DNA of 64,000 nucleotides from NCBI GenBank assembly GCA_905220665.1, contig CAJNAR010000021.1, positions 124,001-188,000 on the forward strand, given 5' to 3'. This DNA is from Albugo candida. Taxonomy: Eukaryota > Oomycota > Peronosporomycetes > Albuginales > Albuginaceae. Positions 51,934 through 62,271 of this stretch are shown here, one piece after another; position 1 is the stretch's first letter, and each line of letters starts with the position of its first letter. A program made the translations under genes and the position numbers. The notes beneath the pieces were generated by a model that searched no databases, had not been told where the DNA came from, and saw only the letters and a list, made by a program, of their open reading frames with translations.

Positions 51934-52758
51934 ATGCATGGAGAAAGTAGACAATCGGTATGTCGATTTGTTCTTCGTATCGGAAGTTTACACTCATCCT
52001 CGCGACCATAGCTTCACGATCGCAGTCCAGATGCCGAAAATGCGCCAGTGAGATTATACACAAATACAAACGATCGACGAAAGTATGAGGATCTAGCCGA
52101 TTTATACGCTATTATAAAGGTATATCCAACACATGCTGTGCTCTACCACGTTTCACTACTATTCACAGAGTCTAGAGCATCTTGAAGCAGCATATGTACG
52201 CGATGATGTAACACAGGAGCAGGTACATCTCTCATGGGGCTTGCTATAATTCTTTATTGCTGAAATGAGAATTAGTATACAGAAGCATGCACAAGATTAA
52301 TTTCTCAATTCAAAACGGCTGAAGTCGCTCTCCGTTTGGGAGGCCACATCACAGATATCGACTCATTCATTCTAGCCAATTGCAAGAATTGTCAGAGAGC
52401 ATCGGAACGTTTGCGTGCTGGTGTACCTGCCACACTAATTCACAACACCACGAATCGAAAAAAGGATTCCGTTTGTGTCGCGCAAACTGTGCAGCATTTC
52501 ATCACATTAATGGATGTACTGAAACTCAACATGCGAGCTGTGGATGAGATACAGCCATTATTGACCGATATGATGGCGAGCTTGACTCAAATTAGCGGTC
52601 TTCCGCCTGATTTCGAGGGTCGTAAAGAGATTGAAAGATGGGTACGCACAATGAACACGATGAGAGCCTCCGACGAACTTACGGACGATCAAATACGACA
52701 ACTGAGCTACATTCTGGAGCGATCTTACGCCTCATTTATATCATTTCTGAATCAATAA
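51934..52758 (+). CDS. VPS28: ESCRT-I subunit VPS28
   Basis: Four exons (51934-51957, 52012-52119, 52169-52222, 52276-52758) encode 222 residues, against 221 in human VPS28. The first coding exon is only eight codons (MHGESRQS). Family features are VRLYTNTNDRRKYEDLADLY, LEHLEAAYVRDD, QYTEACTRLISQFKTAEVAL, FITLMDVLKLNMRAVDEIQP, GLPPDFEGRKEIERWVRTMN, and ASDELTDDQIRQLSYILERS. The N-terminal domain binds the VPS23/VPS37 core and the C-terminal four-helix bundle binds ESCRT-II. The complex sorts ubiquitinated cargo into multivesicular bodies on endosomes. Confidence 0.95.
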
Positions 52759-52802
52759 ACCAAAAGTATAAGAGTTGGAGTTTTAATAAAGTTGAATGAT
52801 AA

Positions 52803-53873
52803 TTATTTTTCGGGTCTAGCGTTTTCTTGAGTTGCTGCGTCAAGCTCTTGTTTATTCTGAAACAAATCATTTTGTTGGATTTCGTCGTTCAGATAGAATT
52901 CGTCGGGAGCGTCATGAACGGTGACACTTGCATCGAAACGTACCCATTGAGGTCTCCGCTTGCGTAGCATCTGACTCCGATCCGCATCAAATTCATCATC
53001 GCCATCGTACATGGTCTCAAACGCTTCACGTCGGCTCTGAAGATGTCGTTTTTCACCAACAAACAGAGCGTCATCTGTGAGTAAATCGTTGTCCAACAGT
53101 AAATTCTTCAACTCCACCATCATCACGTCAGCTTCTGCTATCATTCGACGTATAGCTGGGGAGAGTTTTGCCGCTTTAAGAGCTAAAGGCTCATAAGAAC
53201 GAAGTCGCTTCCAAAAACGATTTTTTATCGGCGGACATTTTGCGGTGCCCGGAGTCTCATCGAATGTCTCCAATAAAGGTTCGGTGTCTTGACGTACGAG
53301 TGATCCTTCCTGGTCACATTCATCGCCTGTATCGCTTTCGGTTCTTTCTTCGACATCCGCGCGCGTCGCTTCTATTCCATTCTCTTTTGCCAATTGTACG
53401 ATACGGTCGTGCCTTTCACTTTGTACTATCGTAAGCAATTTGCACTTCTCCATCATAATAGAGTGTTGGTCTCGAAAGTCCACTTTCAAAGCTTTTGTAC
53501 CCACATGGATAAGAGTGATGGTAAATGCAGTGTGCATAATATCGAACGTATGTTTTGGAGTAAAGTGTCGCAATGGGAAATCCATAACATCAAACCGCTG
53601 AGATGCAATGTTAATCGCTAAGGAAGACGACGCATGTGCCACTGGCTGCGTACCGGTATCCTGTACCCAAAACGATATCAGGTACAGTAAGGCTCCGTAC
53701 CACAAAACGGTCATTGTAGTTGGAAAGAGTCCATATGAAAGTTGTGCGAAAAGCATCGACCCAAGAAAATACTTTACGATGGACACGTGCAGCCACCTTT
53801 CGGTCATATTCAAAACGAAAAAATAAACGCTCTCAAATTGAAACGCGATGTTCCATTGACTTAGTTTCGGCAT
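52803..53873 (-). CDS. Membrane protein of unknown function
   Basis: One exon encodes 356 residues. Two or three hydrophobic helices occupy the first 130 residues (VKYFLGSMLFAQLSYGLF, TTMTVLWYGALLYLISFWV, and a weaker one at MHTAFTITLIHVGTKAL). The rest is hydrophilic and acidic, with a coiled stretch at VQSERHDRIVQLAKENG and a C-terminal segment with RRPQWVRFDASVTVHDAPDE. No named domain was recognised. The stop is 45 bp from the convergent VPS28 stop. Confidence 0.7.
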   Translation of the reverse strand: MPKLSQWNIAFQFESVYFFVLNMTERWLHVSIVKYFLGSMLFAQLSYGLFPTTMTVLWYGALLYLISFWVQDTGTQPVAHASSSLAINIASQRFDVMDFPLRHFTPKHTFDIMHTAFTITLIHVGTKALKVDFRDQHSIMMEKCKLLTIVQSERHDRIVQLAKENGIEATRADVEERTESDTGDECDQEGSLVRQDTEPLLETFDETPGTAKCPPIKNRFWKRLRSYEPLALKAAKLSPAIRRMIAEADVMMVELKNLLLDNDLLTDDALFVGEKRHLQSRREAFETMYDGDDEFDADRSQMLRKRRPQWVRFDASVTVHDAPDEFYLNDEIQQNDLFQNKQELDAATQENARPEK

Positions 53874-54083
53874 TCTGATTCTGGACGCAAAAGGCGATCG
53901 AATTTATCTCACTACACTGTACTTTTTCACAATCACCAACATATGTGATTGCATAGTCGTAGTATAGAGGTATAAAGGGGCCACAAGAGAGTACTTACGC
54001 TCTATCACAGCTGCCCCACGCAAACCGTTCACGTTAATACTGCTTAATATCAGCAATGTGTTGGGATATATCTGTTAGAAACA

Positions 54084-55334
54084 ATGAACAAAACGGTTCC
54101 ACTTCGATTGGGTTACATTCGCACCAGCGTCAAAGACACACGACCACGTGTGATCACTCATACTTGTGAGGACTCCTCTCGAAACAACCGACTCTGCTCC
54201 CTCTGTTTAAAAACTGCTTCTCGTTACACTTGTCCAAAATGCGGTGTGCACTATTGCAGCGTTTCTTGCTACCAACAACATAATAAAACGTGTACAGAGG
54301 TCTTTGCTCGCGATCACATTGTTGAGGAATTACGGGTGCAAGATGACTCACAAAAAACGAGGAAGAGTTTTGAGGCAATTTTAAAGCGAACAAAAGATTT
54401 TCAAAATAAGCAAAATCGATGGAGTGCGATCGATGAGGAGCTATTGGACAATTTTGAGAATTTACAACTTAAATTACACGAAAATGGTCAAGTAAAGTAT
54501 GAGGATCTCACTGAGGCTCAAAAGGAGGAATTTCTACATGCGGTGCGGAAAGGAGAGATCAGTAAGTGGATTCCCTGCTGGGAGCCTTGGTGGATGATGT
54601 CCTCAGCGAGTTATCTCCAGAAAACGCAAATGAAGCGAAATCCACAAATCCAAGAGATTGGATGCAAGTCCTCTCAGGTCAATGAGAGTGAGGATAACAG
54701 TCTCAACGAATTGGTAATGGAGTCACAACGCTTTCCAACTGTTTTATTTACTAGACACGATTCCGAAGAAATGCCCGACCTCATGACTCCCCTCATTCGC
54801 GGTCACAAGGAGCCCTCAAAGTTTCTGAGGTATCATCTCGTCGATATGATATACGCATACTGTCTGATTATGCGGCGATACAACGGCGAATGGCATCCCA
54901 CACCTCTGGATGCGGCTGAGGATGTTTATGCCATCTGCACCAGCTTCTCTGATCCGAAGGCGCGCTATTCGAATATGGAGCAGACTCTGAGTACGATATA
55001 CTCCAAAGCGATCGTTATACTCCGAGACACACTCGATACAAGAAGTAGTCAAAGTCTCATTGCGGATGTATGTTCGGTTTTGAGCTGTAAAGTGTTCATT
55101 TTGGACGCACTTTGTGATCTCAAAACGCTTTTTCACACTGCAAAAAGCGATAATTTCTTCGTTTTATCGAGCGGTACGACTCAGGCCAAACGCTCGAGCA
55201 AAGTGCAGGCAAAACTCATAGCAGCTGCACACAAAGCGAGATTTTTTCTATGTTGGGCATTCCATACAGAGGAACACGAGTTTGAAAACCTCTGCTTCGA
55301 GCTGAAATCGCAGATGGAAGAATTTGATGATTAA
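54084..55334 (+). CDS. ZNHIT2: HIT-type zinc finger protein, ZNHIT2-like
   Basis: One exon encodes 416 residues. The zf-HIT domain at about residues 35-70 has paired metal motifs (LCSLCLKTASRYTCPKCGVH, YCSVSCYQQHNKTC) followed by FARDHIVEELR, matching ZNHIT2. A helical region leads to the family's CWEPWW segment near residue 165, and the C-terminal half is helical (LVDMIYAYCLIMRRYNGEWH). ZNHIT2 acts with R2TP/HSP90 in assembly of U5 snRNP and other complexes; here that is assigned by family only. Confidence 0.87.
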   Translation: MNKTVPLRLGYIRTSVKDTRPRVITHTCEDSSRNNRLCSLCLKTASRYTCPKCGVHYCSVSCYQQHNKTCTEVFARDHIVEELRVQDDSQKTRKSFEAILKRTKDFQNKQNRWSAIDEELLDNFENLQLKLHENGQVKYEDLTEAQKEEFLHAVRKGEISKWIPCWEPWWMMSSASYLQKTQMKRNPQIQEIGCKSSQVNESEDNSLNELVMESQRFPTVLFTRHDSEEMPDLMTPLIRGHKEPSKFLRYHLVDMIYAYCLIMRRYNGEWHPTPLDAAEDVYAICTSFSDPKARYSNMEQTLSTIYSKAIVILRDTLDTRSSQSLIADVCSVLSCKVFILDALCDLKTLFHTAKSDNFFVLSSGTTQAKRSSKVQAKLIAAAHKARFFLCWAFHTEEHEFENLCFELKSQMEEFDD

Positions 55335-55422
55335 TGAACCGATAAAACGATTGTATACTTGTATACTTGTTTATTTCTTTGCGCCATTACATTTACAGTA
55401 AGAGAAATGTCGATGACATCAG

Positions 55423-57219
55423 TTATCGAACAAAGTCGTCGTTGGAGCTGCTTTTGGAAATGGAATCGAGCGCTACAATCCATTTATTGAATTCTCTACC
55501 CGACGGAGCTGTAAAAATAAGCTTTTTTCCCGCCTGTGCGAATTCTGGCGTCGATATCGTGAAAATGAATCCCTTTGGATCAACAATATCCATACAAGCA
55601 TCCTTCAAACTAACTGTACTGCTTTTTGCATCCGGAGAATGAATGTGTTGCTCCTTTTTGTACCCTGTCAGTTGTTTTTTTCGAAGGATAAAGTATCGTC
55701 TCTTAGAGCTGAAAAGTCTTCGACTTGTGGACACTTTGAGGTAGCCCTGAGTGCACACAAATGGAAGAATAGCACGGACCCACACCATCACGCCGACAAA
55801 GTTATCCACAAGAGTGTATTCGTGCTTGACCGTCGATATATGCAACTCACACGATCCACTACGAGAACTGACAGTCACAATGTGAGAGCACATAATCTCA
55901 TCATCCAGCAAATCGGTCTCTTTATCCACAAGTAACAATCGCTGATGATCTGTCAATAGCAAATGATACCGTTTCTTCTTCTTTGAATGCACGGGGCCTG
56001 CCAATAATATACTTTCACGAGTTTTCAATAAATGATCCCATAAACGCATCGTTGGAGATCGAACGATTGCGATTACAGCATTACGATTTCTTCTTCGAAT
56101 CGCACAAAGAAGGTCGGGACGTGTGGACATGACCATTTCTTTAAGTATATTTACTTCATTTGGCGTCACAATATCATCAAACGCTAATGTCTCACAGTAC
56201 TGCAGCATGTCTTCTACCAGCATCGTTTCACCACGAATTGAGCTCATCGCACTGCATCTCGACTCTCGACGACTGAAAAGACTAAGGCGAGAACCACGAT
56301 GCGGGGATGGAGCTACTGTCGATGCAAATGAGAAGCGAGGTAAGAGTGTATCGCTGGTTCCAGACGGTGTTGATAATCCCTCACAGGCTATATTCAATTT
56401 CTCTTGTGTGAGCGTCGCAACTCGGGACCGTCGAAAGACCACCACCATGGGACGTTTTGGACGACTAAGGAGACAAACAGCTCGGCTGTATTCCTCACTT
56501 CCTTTAATAATCTCTCCATCAATTGCGTGTATCACGTCACTGGTTCGAACACCGTGAGCTTCAGCATACCCAATAATGTTCGGATAAGCCATTGGCAACT
56601 CGGTCACCAAAACATGCTCTTCGTCGGCATTTACGACCAAATTCATATTAGTGCTTTTAAATTCCACAGCAAAAAGACCTTTTCGACAAAATGGTCGAAA
56701 GAATTGTATAGAAAGTGGTCGCTTTTGCGTCTGAAGCATTTGAAGCACATAATTGCATGGTCGTCCAATGGCTCGCTGACCAGAGACTTTGTAAATGATA
56801 TCATTGGATTGAATCTTCCCGCAAGCTTGTGCTTCACCCAGAGATCCGTCTTGATTCCGTTTAAACTGATGAACGCGAACAGTATCGTTTCTCTCATGAA
56901 CAGTGATTCCAATGACTTTTTGATGAAAAATTACTTCAAAAACTTCATCGCGTTTCATTGGTGCAAGTAGCTCCGATTTCGATGAAAGACATAAACAAAG
57001 CGAGCTTTTCACATTGAGTAAGTTATCTTTATTAATACTGATCAGACTGGAGTTATTCAAATCAATCAAGTCCACCCAAGCTTCGTCGGACACTGCAAAT
57101 AGCTGACGTAATTGCGACTCGATCAGCGGCTCGAATTCCTCATCCAAGGTCGAGAGATCCCAACATACATTCCGACTTTTACCATTGTCTAAATCTATTA
57201 CACAGACTTCACAGCTCAT
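55423..57219 (-). CDS. Double PDZ, double PH-domain scaffold protein
   Basis: One exon encodes 598 residues. Two PDZ-like domains lie at about 95-180 (FEVIFHQKVIGITVHERND, IQSNDIIYKVSGQRAIG) and about 185-265 (LVVNADEEHVLVTELPMAYP, GVRTSDVIHAIDGEIIKG). A Ser/Arg-rich linker and a helical segment (VTPNEVNILKEMVMSTRPDL) follow. Two PH-like domains occupy the C-terminal 200 residues, ILLAGPVHSKKKKRYHLLLT and GYLKVSTSRRLFSSKRRYFI, the second ending with NKWIVALDSISK. This is consistent with a phosphoinositide-binding membrane scaffold. No catalytic domain is present, and I do not recognise a named orthologue. Confidence 0.83.
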   Translation of the reverse strand: MSCEVCVIDLDNGKSRNVCWDLSTLDEEFEPLIESQLRQLFAVSDEAWVDLIDLNNSSLISINKDNLLNVKSSLCLCLSSKSELLAPMKRDEVFEVIFHQKVIGITVHERNDTVRVHQFKRNQDGSLGEAQACGKIQSNDIIYKVSGQRAIGRPCNYVLQMLQTQKRPLSIQFFRPFCRKGLFAVEFKSTNMNLVVNADEEHVLVTELPMAYPNIIGYAEAHGVRTSDVIHAIDGEIIKGSEEYSRAVCLLSRPKRPMVVVFRRSRVATLTQEKLNIACEGLSTPSGTSDTLLPRFSFASTVAPSPHRGSRLSLFSRRESRCSAMSSIRGETMLVEDMLQYCETLAFDDIVTPNEVNILKEMVMSTRPDLLCAIRRRNRNAVIAIVRSPTMRLWDHLLKTRESILLAGPVHSKKKKRYHLLLTDHQRLLLVDKETDLLDDEIMCSHIVTVSSRSGSCELHISTVKHEYTLVDNFVGVMVWVRAILPFVCTQGYLKVSTSRRLFSSKRRYFILRKKQLTGYKKEQHIHSPDAKSSTVSLKDACMDIVDPKGFIFTISTPEFAQAGKKLIFTAPSGREFNKWIVALDSISKSSSNDDFVR

Positions 57220-57401
57220 TAGCAGTACACTTTAGTAGTGAAGAATCGTGACACTATAAAAACATTCGAAAATAAACAAATTGAGCAGAGCACATAGACG
57301 GACCACGCAACATTATTCTCCTTAGTTACCATTACTAAAACCGGTATATTTCTTCATGTCGCGACGGATCGTTTGTAATGTTTCTGCGCAGAGGAAATGG
57401 T

Positions 57402-59073
57402 TTATGTTGAAGCCGCAAGAAGTGCGCTGTGCTGCCCTCCAGCTTCTGCTTGTAGGATAGTGCATCCGTTGCAGCCAAATTTTGAGGAATCGAGCTTTGT
57501 GGGCTTGAGTTCGTCCTGGTCGCGTCCATTACCGAGAGCCATCATGTCGCCGTATCCCCACGAATACACCTCGTTGTCCTTTGATAATGCGATCACGTGA
57601 TTGGAACCGCACGATATCGATGTGATAAACGGTTTTTTCGTTTCTGGACCCATCAAAACCTTTTGGGGTCTACAATTTTGAGCGCTTTAGCCAAGAGGAG
57701 AGGATGTAAATCCGAGTCTACCTGTCCTTGTAATTGCCACTCGTGCATTCGTCTAGCATCCCCAGCTGCCCAGAATCACCTCTCCCAAATGTGTAGACCT
57801 CTCCACTCACTGTCAGCACTGCGGAATGATGTGTGCCTCCTTCCACCTGCACCACATTACAAGCTACCAAATCTTTCACCAGCTGAAGATCCGATGAATT
57901 GGTGGTACTTCCGATTCCCAGTTGACCGTAATTATTCAGTCCACAGGCGTATAGATATCCGTTCCCACCGATCACAAAAAGGGAATGGTACGCACCACAG
58001 CCCATCGCCTTGACATCTGAAAGAGATTCTGTGCCCAATGTGACGCGTGCCGGTGTCAAATGTTGATCAAACACTAGCTTGGTGTCGTACTCGTCTTGAT
58101 CATTCTTCATATTGAGATCGGCTTTGCGACCTAATTGGCCCTGCTCACCGAGTCCCCAGGAAAAGACCGAGCCATCACTTGTCCTAGCGAGATTAAAACA
58201 GCTTCCACAACGCACATCGCTGATATTTTCGAGTCCATGTATCAATAGTGGCTCTATCTGCTTGTTTTTAAACGCTTTTACTGCATTGGGTGCATCACAC
58301 CATATTTTACCTTCTTTATCTTTATAGCAGCCCCACGTCAATACTTTGCCAGCAGATGTAAGAGCCAATGTGTGGCAGTCTCCAGCCACGACCTGAATCG
58401 CCTGGTACTCTTCCGATGGACCGAAACCTCTCACCTTTGCTGGGAAGTTTTCTTCACCATCTCGGCCTAAGGCACCATCGTCATTACAGCCCCAAGTGTA
58501 CACAGATCCATCGATAGATATCGCGGCTGAATGTAAGCCTCCACAAGAAATGAATGAGATGGGGATCTTGGCCAAGCGCTGAACCACACGGGGGTACTTG
58601 ACAATCATATCTTCATCTTCCTCGACGCCATGCGCTAATTGCCCGCAATCTCCGCTTCCAAAGGTCATTATCTGGAAATTACAAAAGTAAGCATAACGTC
58701 TTTCGATAAATATCAAATACACAACCTTTCCATGTTGACTGGCAAATTTGAGTTTGATTTCACGTAAGAAATATAGATATTCTCTCATGTTATCTTCCCA
58801 ACATGCAGTAGGATTCTTTTGCAGTTGATCATGCAAAGTGTGGCAGAATGAGTCGTTAAGCGCCAGCACATTTCGACTATAAAGCTGGCTTCTGCTCATA
58901 GTTGGGCTATGAGCGCTCTTTTTCGCGCCGATAGAGAGTGCATATCGATCGTTTTTACCGGGATATTGACCATTCTCACCTTGGGGATGAGAAAGCTCCA
59001 AGTCCGTACGCATTTCGGCCGCGCTATACTCCTCTCTCGAGATGCCGCCATCCAATCGAGATCGTTTTTTCAT
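57402..59073 (-). CDS. RCC1-repeat (beta-propeller) protein
   Basis: Three exons fit. The first (from 59073) holds an N-terminal region of about 115 residues. A 54-nt intron near 58728-58675 leads to the repeats. A second intron, about 57719-57670, joins NYKDR to PQKVLMGPE. RCC1-type blades are visible as FGSGDCGQLAHGVEED, GGLHSAAISIDGSVYTWGCN, GDCHTLALTSAGKVLTWGCY, GSCFNLARTSDGSVFSWGLG, LYACGLNNYGQLG, VYTFGRGDSGQLG and EVYSWGYGDMMALGNGRDQ. This gives about seven blades, as in RCC1, the Ran guanine-nucleotide exchange factor on chromatin. Similar propellers occur in other proteins, so Ran-GEF activity is likely but not proven. Confidence 0.85.
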
Positions 59074-59347
59074 CGCTATTTACCAGTTAACCGATATTTG
59101 GTAAGTAACCTATTATGGGTTATTCGTTTCTCTGAAGAATCAATCTTATTGTCATCCGCATGCACTTATTTGTATATCAAAAGTCACATATGGATATTCG
59201 ACTTGCAAGCACTACAACTTGGTATCTCTATTGATTGTGGAATTTTTGCTGCAACAAAAACTGCTCATTCTACCGGTATTTCCGGTATTATCAATTTCTC
59301 TGCCACACAACGTCACATCGACGCTTGAAGTTGGAGAGTTCTTAGCA

Positions 59348-62101
59348 ATGTCCGCTTACATGACATCTCCGCCTTCTTCACCGCAACAAACTGCGACAAA
59401 GTCGCAAAGTAACAAACTTCTCAATTCCTTTGTTTCCAAATCGTCTCGACGTCGATCGAGCGCGATGAAAGACACGTTCGATCTCGTCCACTCTAAAGTC
59501 GACAAAGTATTCCAGCAATCGTATCACAGGAAAAGCGAGCCCAATGAGTACGTCACACAAAAAAATGGAATCTCAATATTCCTAAAAGATAATCATCATG
59601 ATTCCAGCGATATATATCGAGAAATACTCCGTCTAAATGAACGTGTCAGGGAGCTGGAATCAGAAAACTCCGAATTGAGAAATCGCTGTTCGGCGGCAGA
59701 GAACAGCAACGATCAAAAGTCTACATCCCACAAGACGTATCGACGTCATAGCGTTGCATCATCTTTTAGCCTTTCGGACACACCACCTGATTCATCCATT
59801 CATACGCAGATTGAATCATCTCACTCAGATGGATCTGCGAAGCTGAAACTACCCACTTTGGCTCCCATCAGCAAAACAAAGACTCATAATGGAATTATCA
59901 AGTCCAAAAGTTTTGCTGATGGATTTGGGTACACAGGATTGACAGTTCAAGCGGCTGCAGCTGCATCACATCGATCTCGATCACGCAGAACCACCAGAGA
60001 GTCTTTGAACAAATATCGTGCAGGATACTGGAATAAGGCAGCAAACATTAAAAGCAGTTTTAGCTGTAACAACTTGACCGAACTAGCATCATGTAATTCG
60101 TCAACCGTTGCAAAGATATCCGATACCCACGCTACTGCCCGAATTGGTTTTCAAAAGATGCAATCGTTTCGTGAAAATGACGAAGAATTCACTTGCACTC
60201 ATCAGGAAGTGCCAATACGAGAGGAGAAGACAGAAAGTGGTTTATTTTCTGTGGGCGGAAAACACGGGTATCTGGAAGACACGAATAGGATTAGTGAGCT
60301 CGTGGAACAGAGGAGACCGTCTTCACCTTCAATCGAAGCTACAGCATCAGATCAGCGTCTTGGAGGATCCTTACAGCTTGACCCGCGCCTTGTTGATACA
60401 TGCAAAGGCAATATACGAGTGTGGACTGGCACTTGGAATATGGGAGCTGCTGATCCATTCATGGAAAATGGAGTACTGATGGATGACCGACGGTCTTCAA
60501 AGTATCTAAAAGCCTTCATTCCTCTTGGATATCACTTGTATGTTGTCGGAGTACAGGAAAGTATATCAGAAAATGTATACCACGCCATCGAAGCTCACTT
60601 GAACAAAAACCAATCGAAAAAACAGTATTTTCGCCTGGAGCTGAAAAACTGTGATTTTATGATAAAAAATCACAATTACACCGGAGAAGCTGTAATCGAT
60701 GCAGTGAGAGGTCGTGGAGATGGGGCATTTGTTGGGACCAAGTTTACTGGAATTGCTGTTTTTTACGCAGTCGAGATACAGGAAAATCTTCGACTTATTC
60801 GATCTGGGGCTCACAAATTCAACCTGACGAGTGGGTCAAAAGGGGGCGTTGCTGTTGCTTTAATGTTGAATGAGACGACAACGATCGCATTCGTCAATTG
60901 TCATCTGGATGCCCGGAACGACACGTATCGCCGAGACCAGATTAAGACCCTCAACGCATACTTGGGACGTGTGATGGGCCACCATAACTTTGATCTTACC
61001 TTCCAATTCCATCATGTTGTTTGGATGGGAGATTTGAATTATCGGATCGTCTCGATTGATTCAAAGCGTGTCCTTCAGCTATTGGGTGATGGCCGCGTGG
61101 AGGAATTGCACAAAAAATATGACGGTCTCCTAAATGATCGACGACGCAATGGTGGCGTCTTTGAAGGCTATACAGAACCAGCAATGTTTCCCGATTTCTA
61201 TCCAACATACAAAAAATTCCCCAAACGTGGATTTGTGGATGATTCGCTTCCGTCCTGGCCCACTCTTGTCTACCGGACGATATACAAAGAGCCATTCTAC
61301 AAAGGAGGCAAAATCAAGACTCGTATACCTGGCTGGTGTGACCGTATTTTATCTCATTCTTTGTTGGTGAGTGAGTCAAAGCTGATGCCCGAAAAAGTCT
61401 TGATCGAAAAGGGAAGTGTTCCAGTTGATAATTACCGCTCTGTAAATGACGGAGAAGGTATGGATGTCAGTGACCATAGCCCTGTATACGCTACGTTTAT
61501 TCTCAGCTTTCCACGCGAGAAGTCACTAGATGAGGGATCCATTACGAACTCTATCGACGCGTACGCCACGTCACGAGGACAAAATTTGTGTGCTCCCTTG
61601 CAGAAAGATGATATACGACGAGCTACTATTGGAGAATCGTACTTTGACCAGGCTCATGTCGTGCGCAGAATCAACCGAGTCTTACACTTTCGACCTGTTT
61701 CCACCGTATTGCATGTGCACAATGTCCGATTGATGGTACAAGATATTGTTGTGGTTCCGAAACGAACGCGCCTGGTAGCGCCATTGGTCGGCGAAGATCC
61801 ACAAACTGTAAAGCAGTGTGATATTCTCGGTGAGCGAAGACATCAGCACAATGGATGGGACCTCTCCTTGAACGCTGTTCTGCAGCATCGACGGCCATTG
61901 AGGCAGCTTCATATGCTTATGTGGGTCAAGCACGACAATATCGTTGGGCACTGCACTTTATCACTCAAACGTATCGCCCGTCAAGAGCACGGCGAAGTCA
62001 AATTCAGAGTTCCACTCCACCACAATTCCACGCGATTGTACCATGACGGACATCCAGTTTTAGTTTTATTCTCTCTCCGCTCCAAAACGTTCGCAAAGTG
62101 A
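59348..62101 (+). CDS. Inositol polyphosphate 5-phosphatase with C-terminal C2-like domain
   Basis: One exon from ATG 59348 encodes 917 residues; the open frame extends upstream without ATG. The N-terminal 350 residues are Ser-rich with a short coiled coil (REILRLNERVRELESENSEL). The catalytic domain starts at RVWTGTWNMGAADPF. Motifs are GVQES, the WxGDxNYR-type segment HVVWMGDLNYRI, the RxPGWCDRIL-type motif in KTRIPGWCDRILSH, and SDHSPVYATF. A C2-like domain follows (VLHVHNVRLMVQDIVVVPK ... QLHMLMWVKHDNIVGHCTL). Such enzymes remove the 5-phosphate from PtdIns(4,5)P2/PtdIns(3,4,5)P3 or soluble inositol phosphates. C2 would direct it to membranes. It complements the ITPK gene at 9.7 kb. Confidence 0.93.
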   Translation: MSAYMTSPPSSPQQTATKSQSNKLLNSFVSKSSRRRSSAMKDTFDLVHSKVDKVFQQSYHRKSEPNEYVTQKNGISIFLKDNHHDSSDIYREILRLNERVRELESENSELRNRCSAAENSNDQKSTSHKTYRRHSVASSFSLSDTPPDSSIHTQIESSHSDGSAKLKLPTLAPISKTKTHNGIIKSKSFADGFGYTGLTVQAAAAASHRSRSRRTTRESLNKYRAGYWNKAANIKSSFSCNNLTELASCNSSTVAKISDTHATARIGFQKMQSFRENDEEFTCTHQEVPIREEKTESGLFSVGGKHGYLEDTNRISELVEQRRPSSPSIEATASDQRLGGSLQLDPRLVDTCKGNIRVWTGTWNMGAADPFMENGVLMDDRRSSKYLKAFIPLGYHLYVVGVQESISENVYHAIEAHLNKNQSKKQYFRLELKNCDFMIKNHNYTGEAVIDAVRGRGDGAFVGTKFTGIAVFYAVEIQENLRLIRSGAHKFNLTSGSKGGVAVALMLNETTTIAFVNCHLDARNDTYRRDQIKTLNAYLGRVMGHHNFDLTFQFHHVVWMGDLNYRIVSIDSKRVLQLLGDGRVEELHKKYDGLLNDRRRNGGVFEGYTEPAMFPDFYPTYKKFPKRGFVDDSLPSWPTLVYRTIYKEPFYKGGKIKTRIPGWCDRILSHSLLVSESKLMPEKVLIEKGSVPVDNYRSVNDGEGMDVSDHSPVYATFILSFPREKSLDEGSITNSIDAYATSRGQNLCAPLQKDDIRRATIGESYFDQAHVVRRINRVLHFRPVSTVLHVHNVRLMVQDIVVVPKRTRLVAPLVGEDPQTVKQCDILGERRHQHNGWDLSLNAVLQHRRPLRQLHMLMWVKHDNIVGHCTLSLKRIARQEHGEVKFRVPLHHNSTRLYHDGHPVLVLFSLRSKTFAK

Positions 62102-62271
62102 TTTTGCGAACGGGTGCGTTGATAGACGCAATCATAGAAACATCTTTGAGATCGGCTTTTGTAATGGCGCCCGCTTAAACTTTCCCCCGCGCAAACGTAG
62201 GAGACGACTTGAGACAGACCGAACGATCGTTTGTAGGAGGCTATCATCTTCGTGAGGAGCCCGCTGTCTGA

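Noticed and set aside
51743..52051. 103-codon plus-strand open frame ending upstream of VPS28
   Set aside because: It has no ATG, no recognised domain, and overlaps VPS28 exons 1-2 in a different frame. VPS28 gives a full-length, in-phase model with 222 residues.
57667..57722. Apparent truncation of the RCC1 gene at a stop near 57718
   Set aside because: The stop lies in a short intron; splicing continues the propeller with a further blade to 57402.
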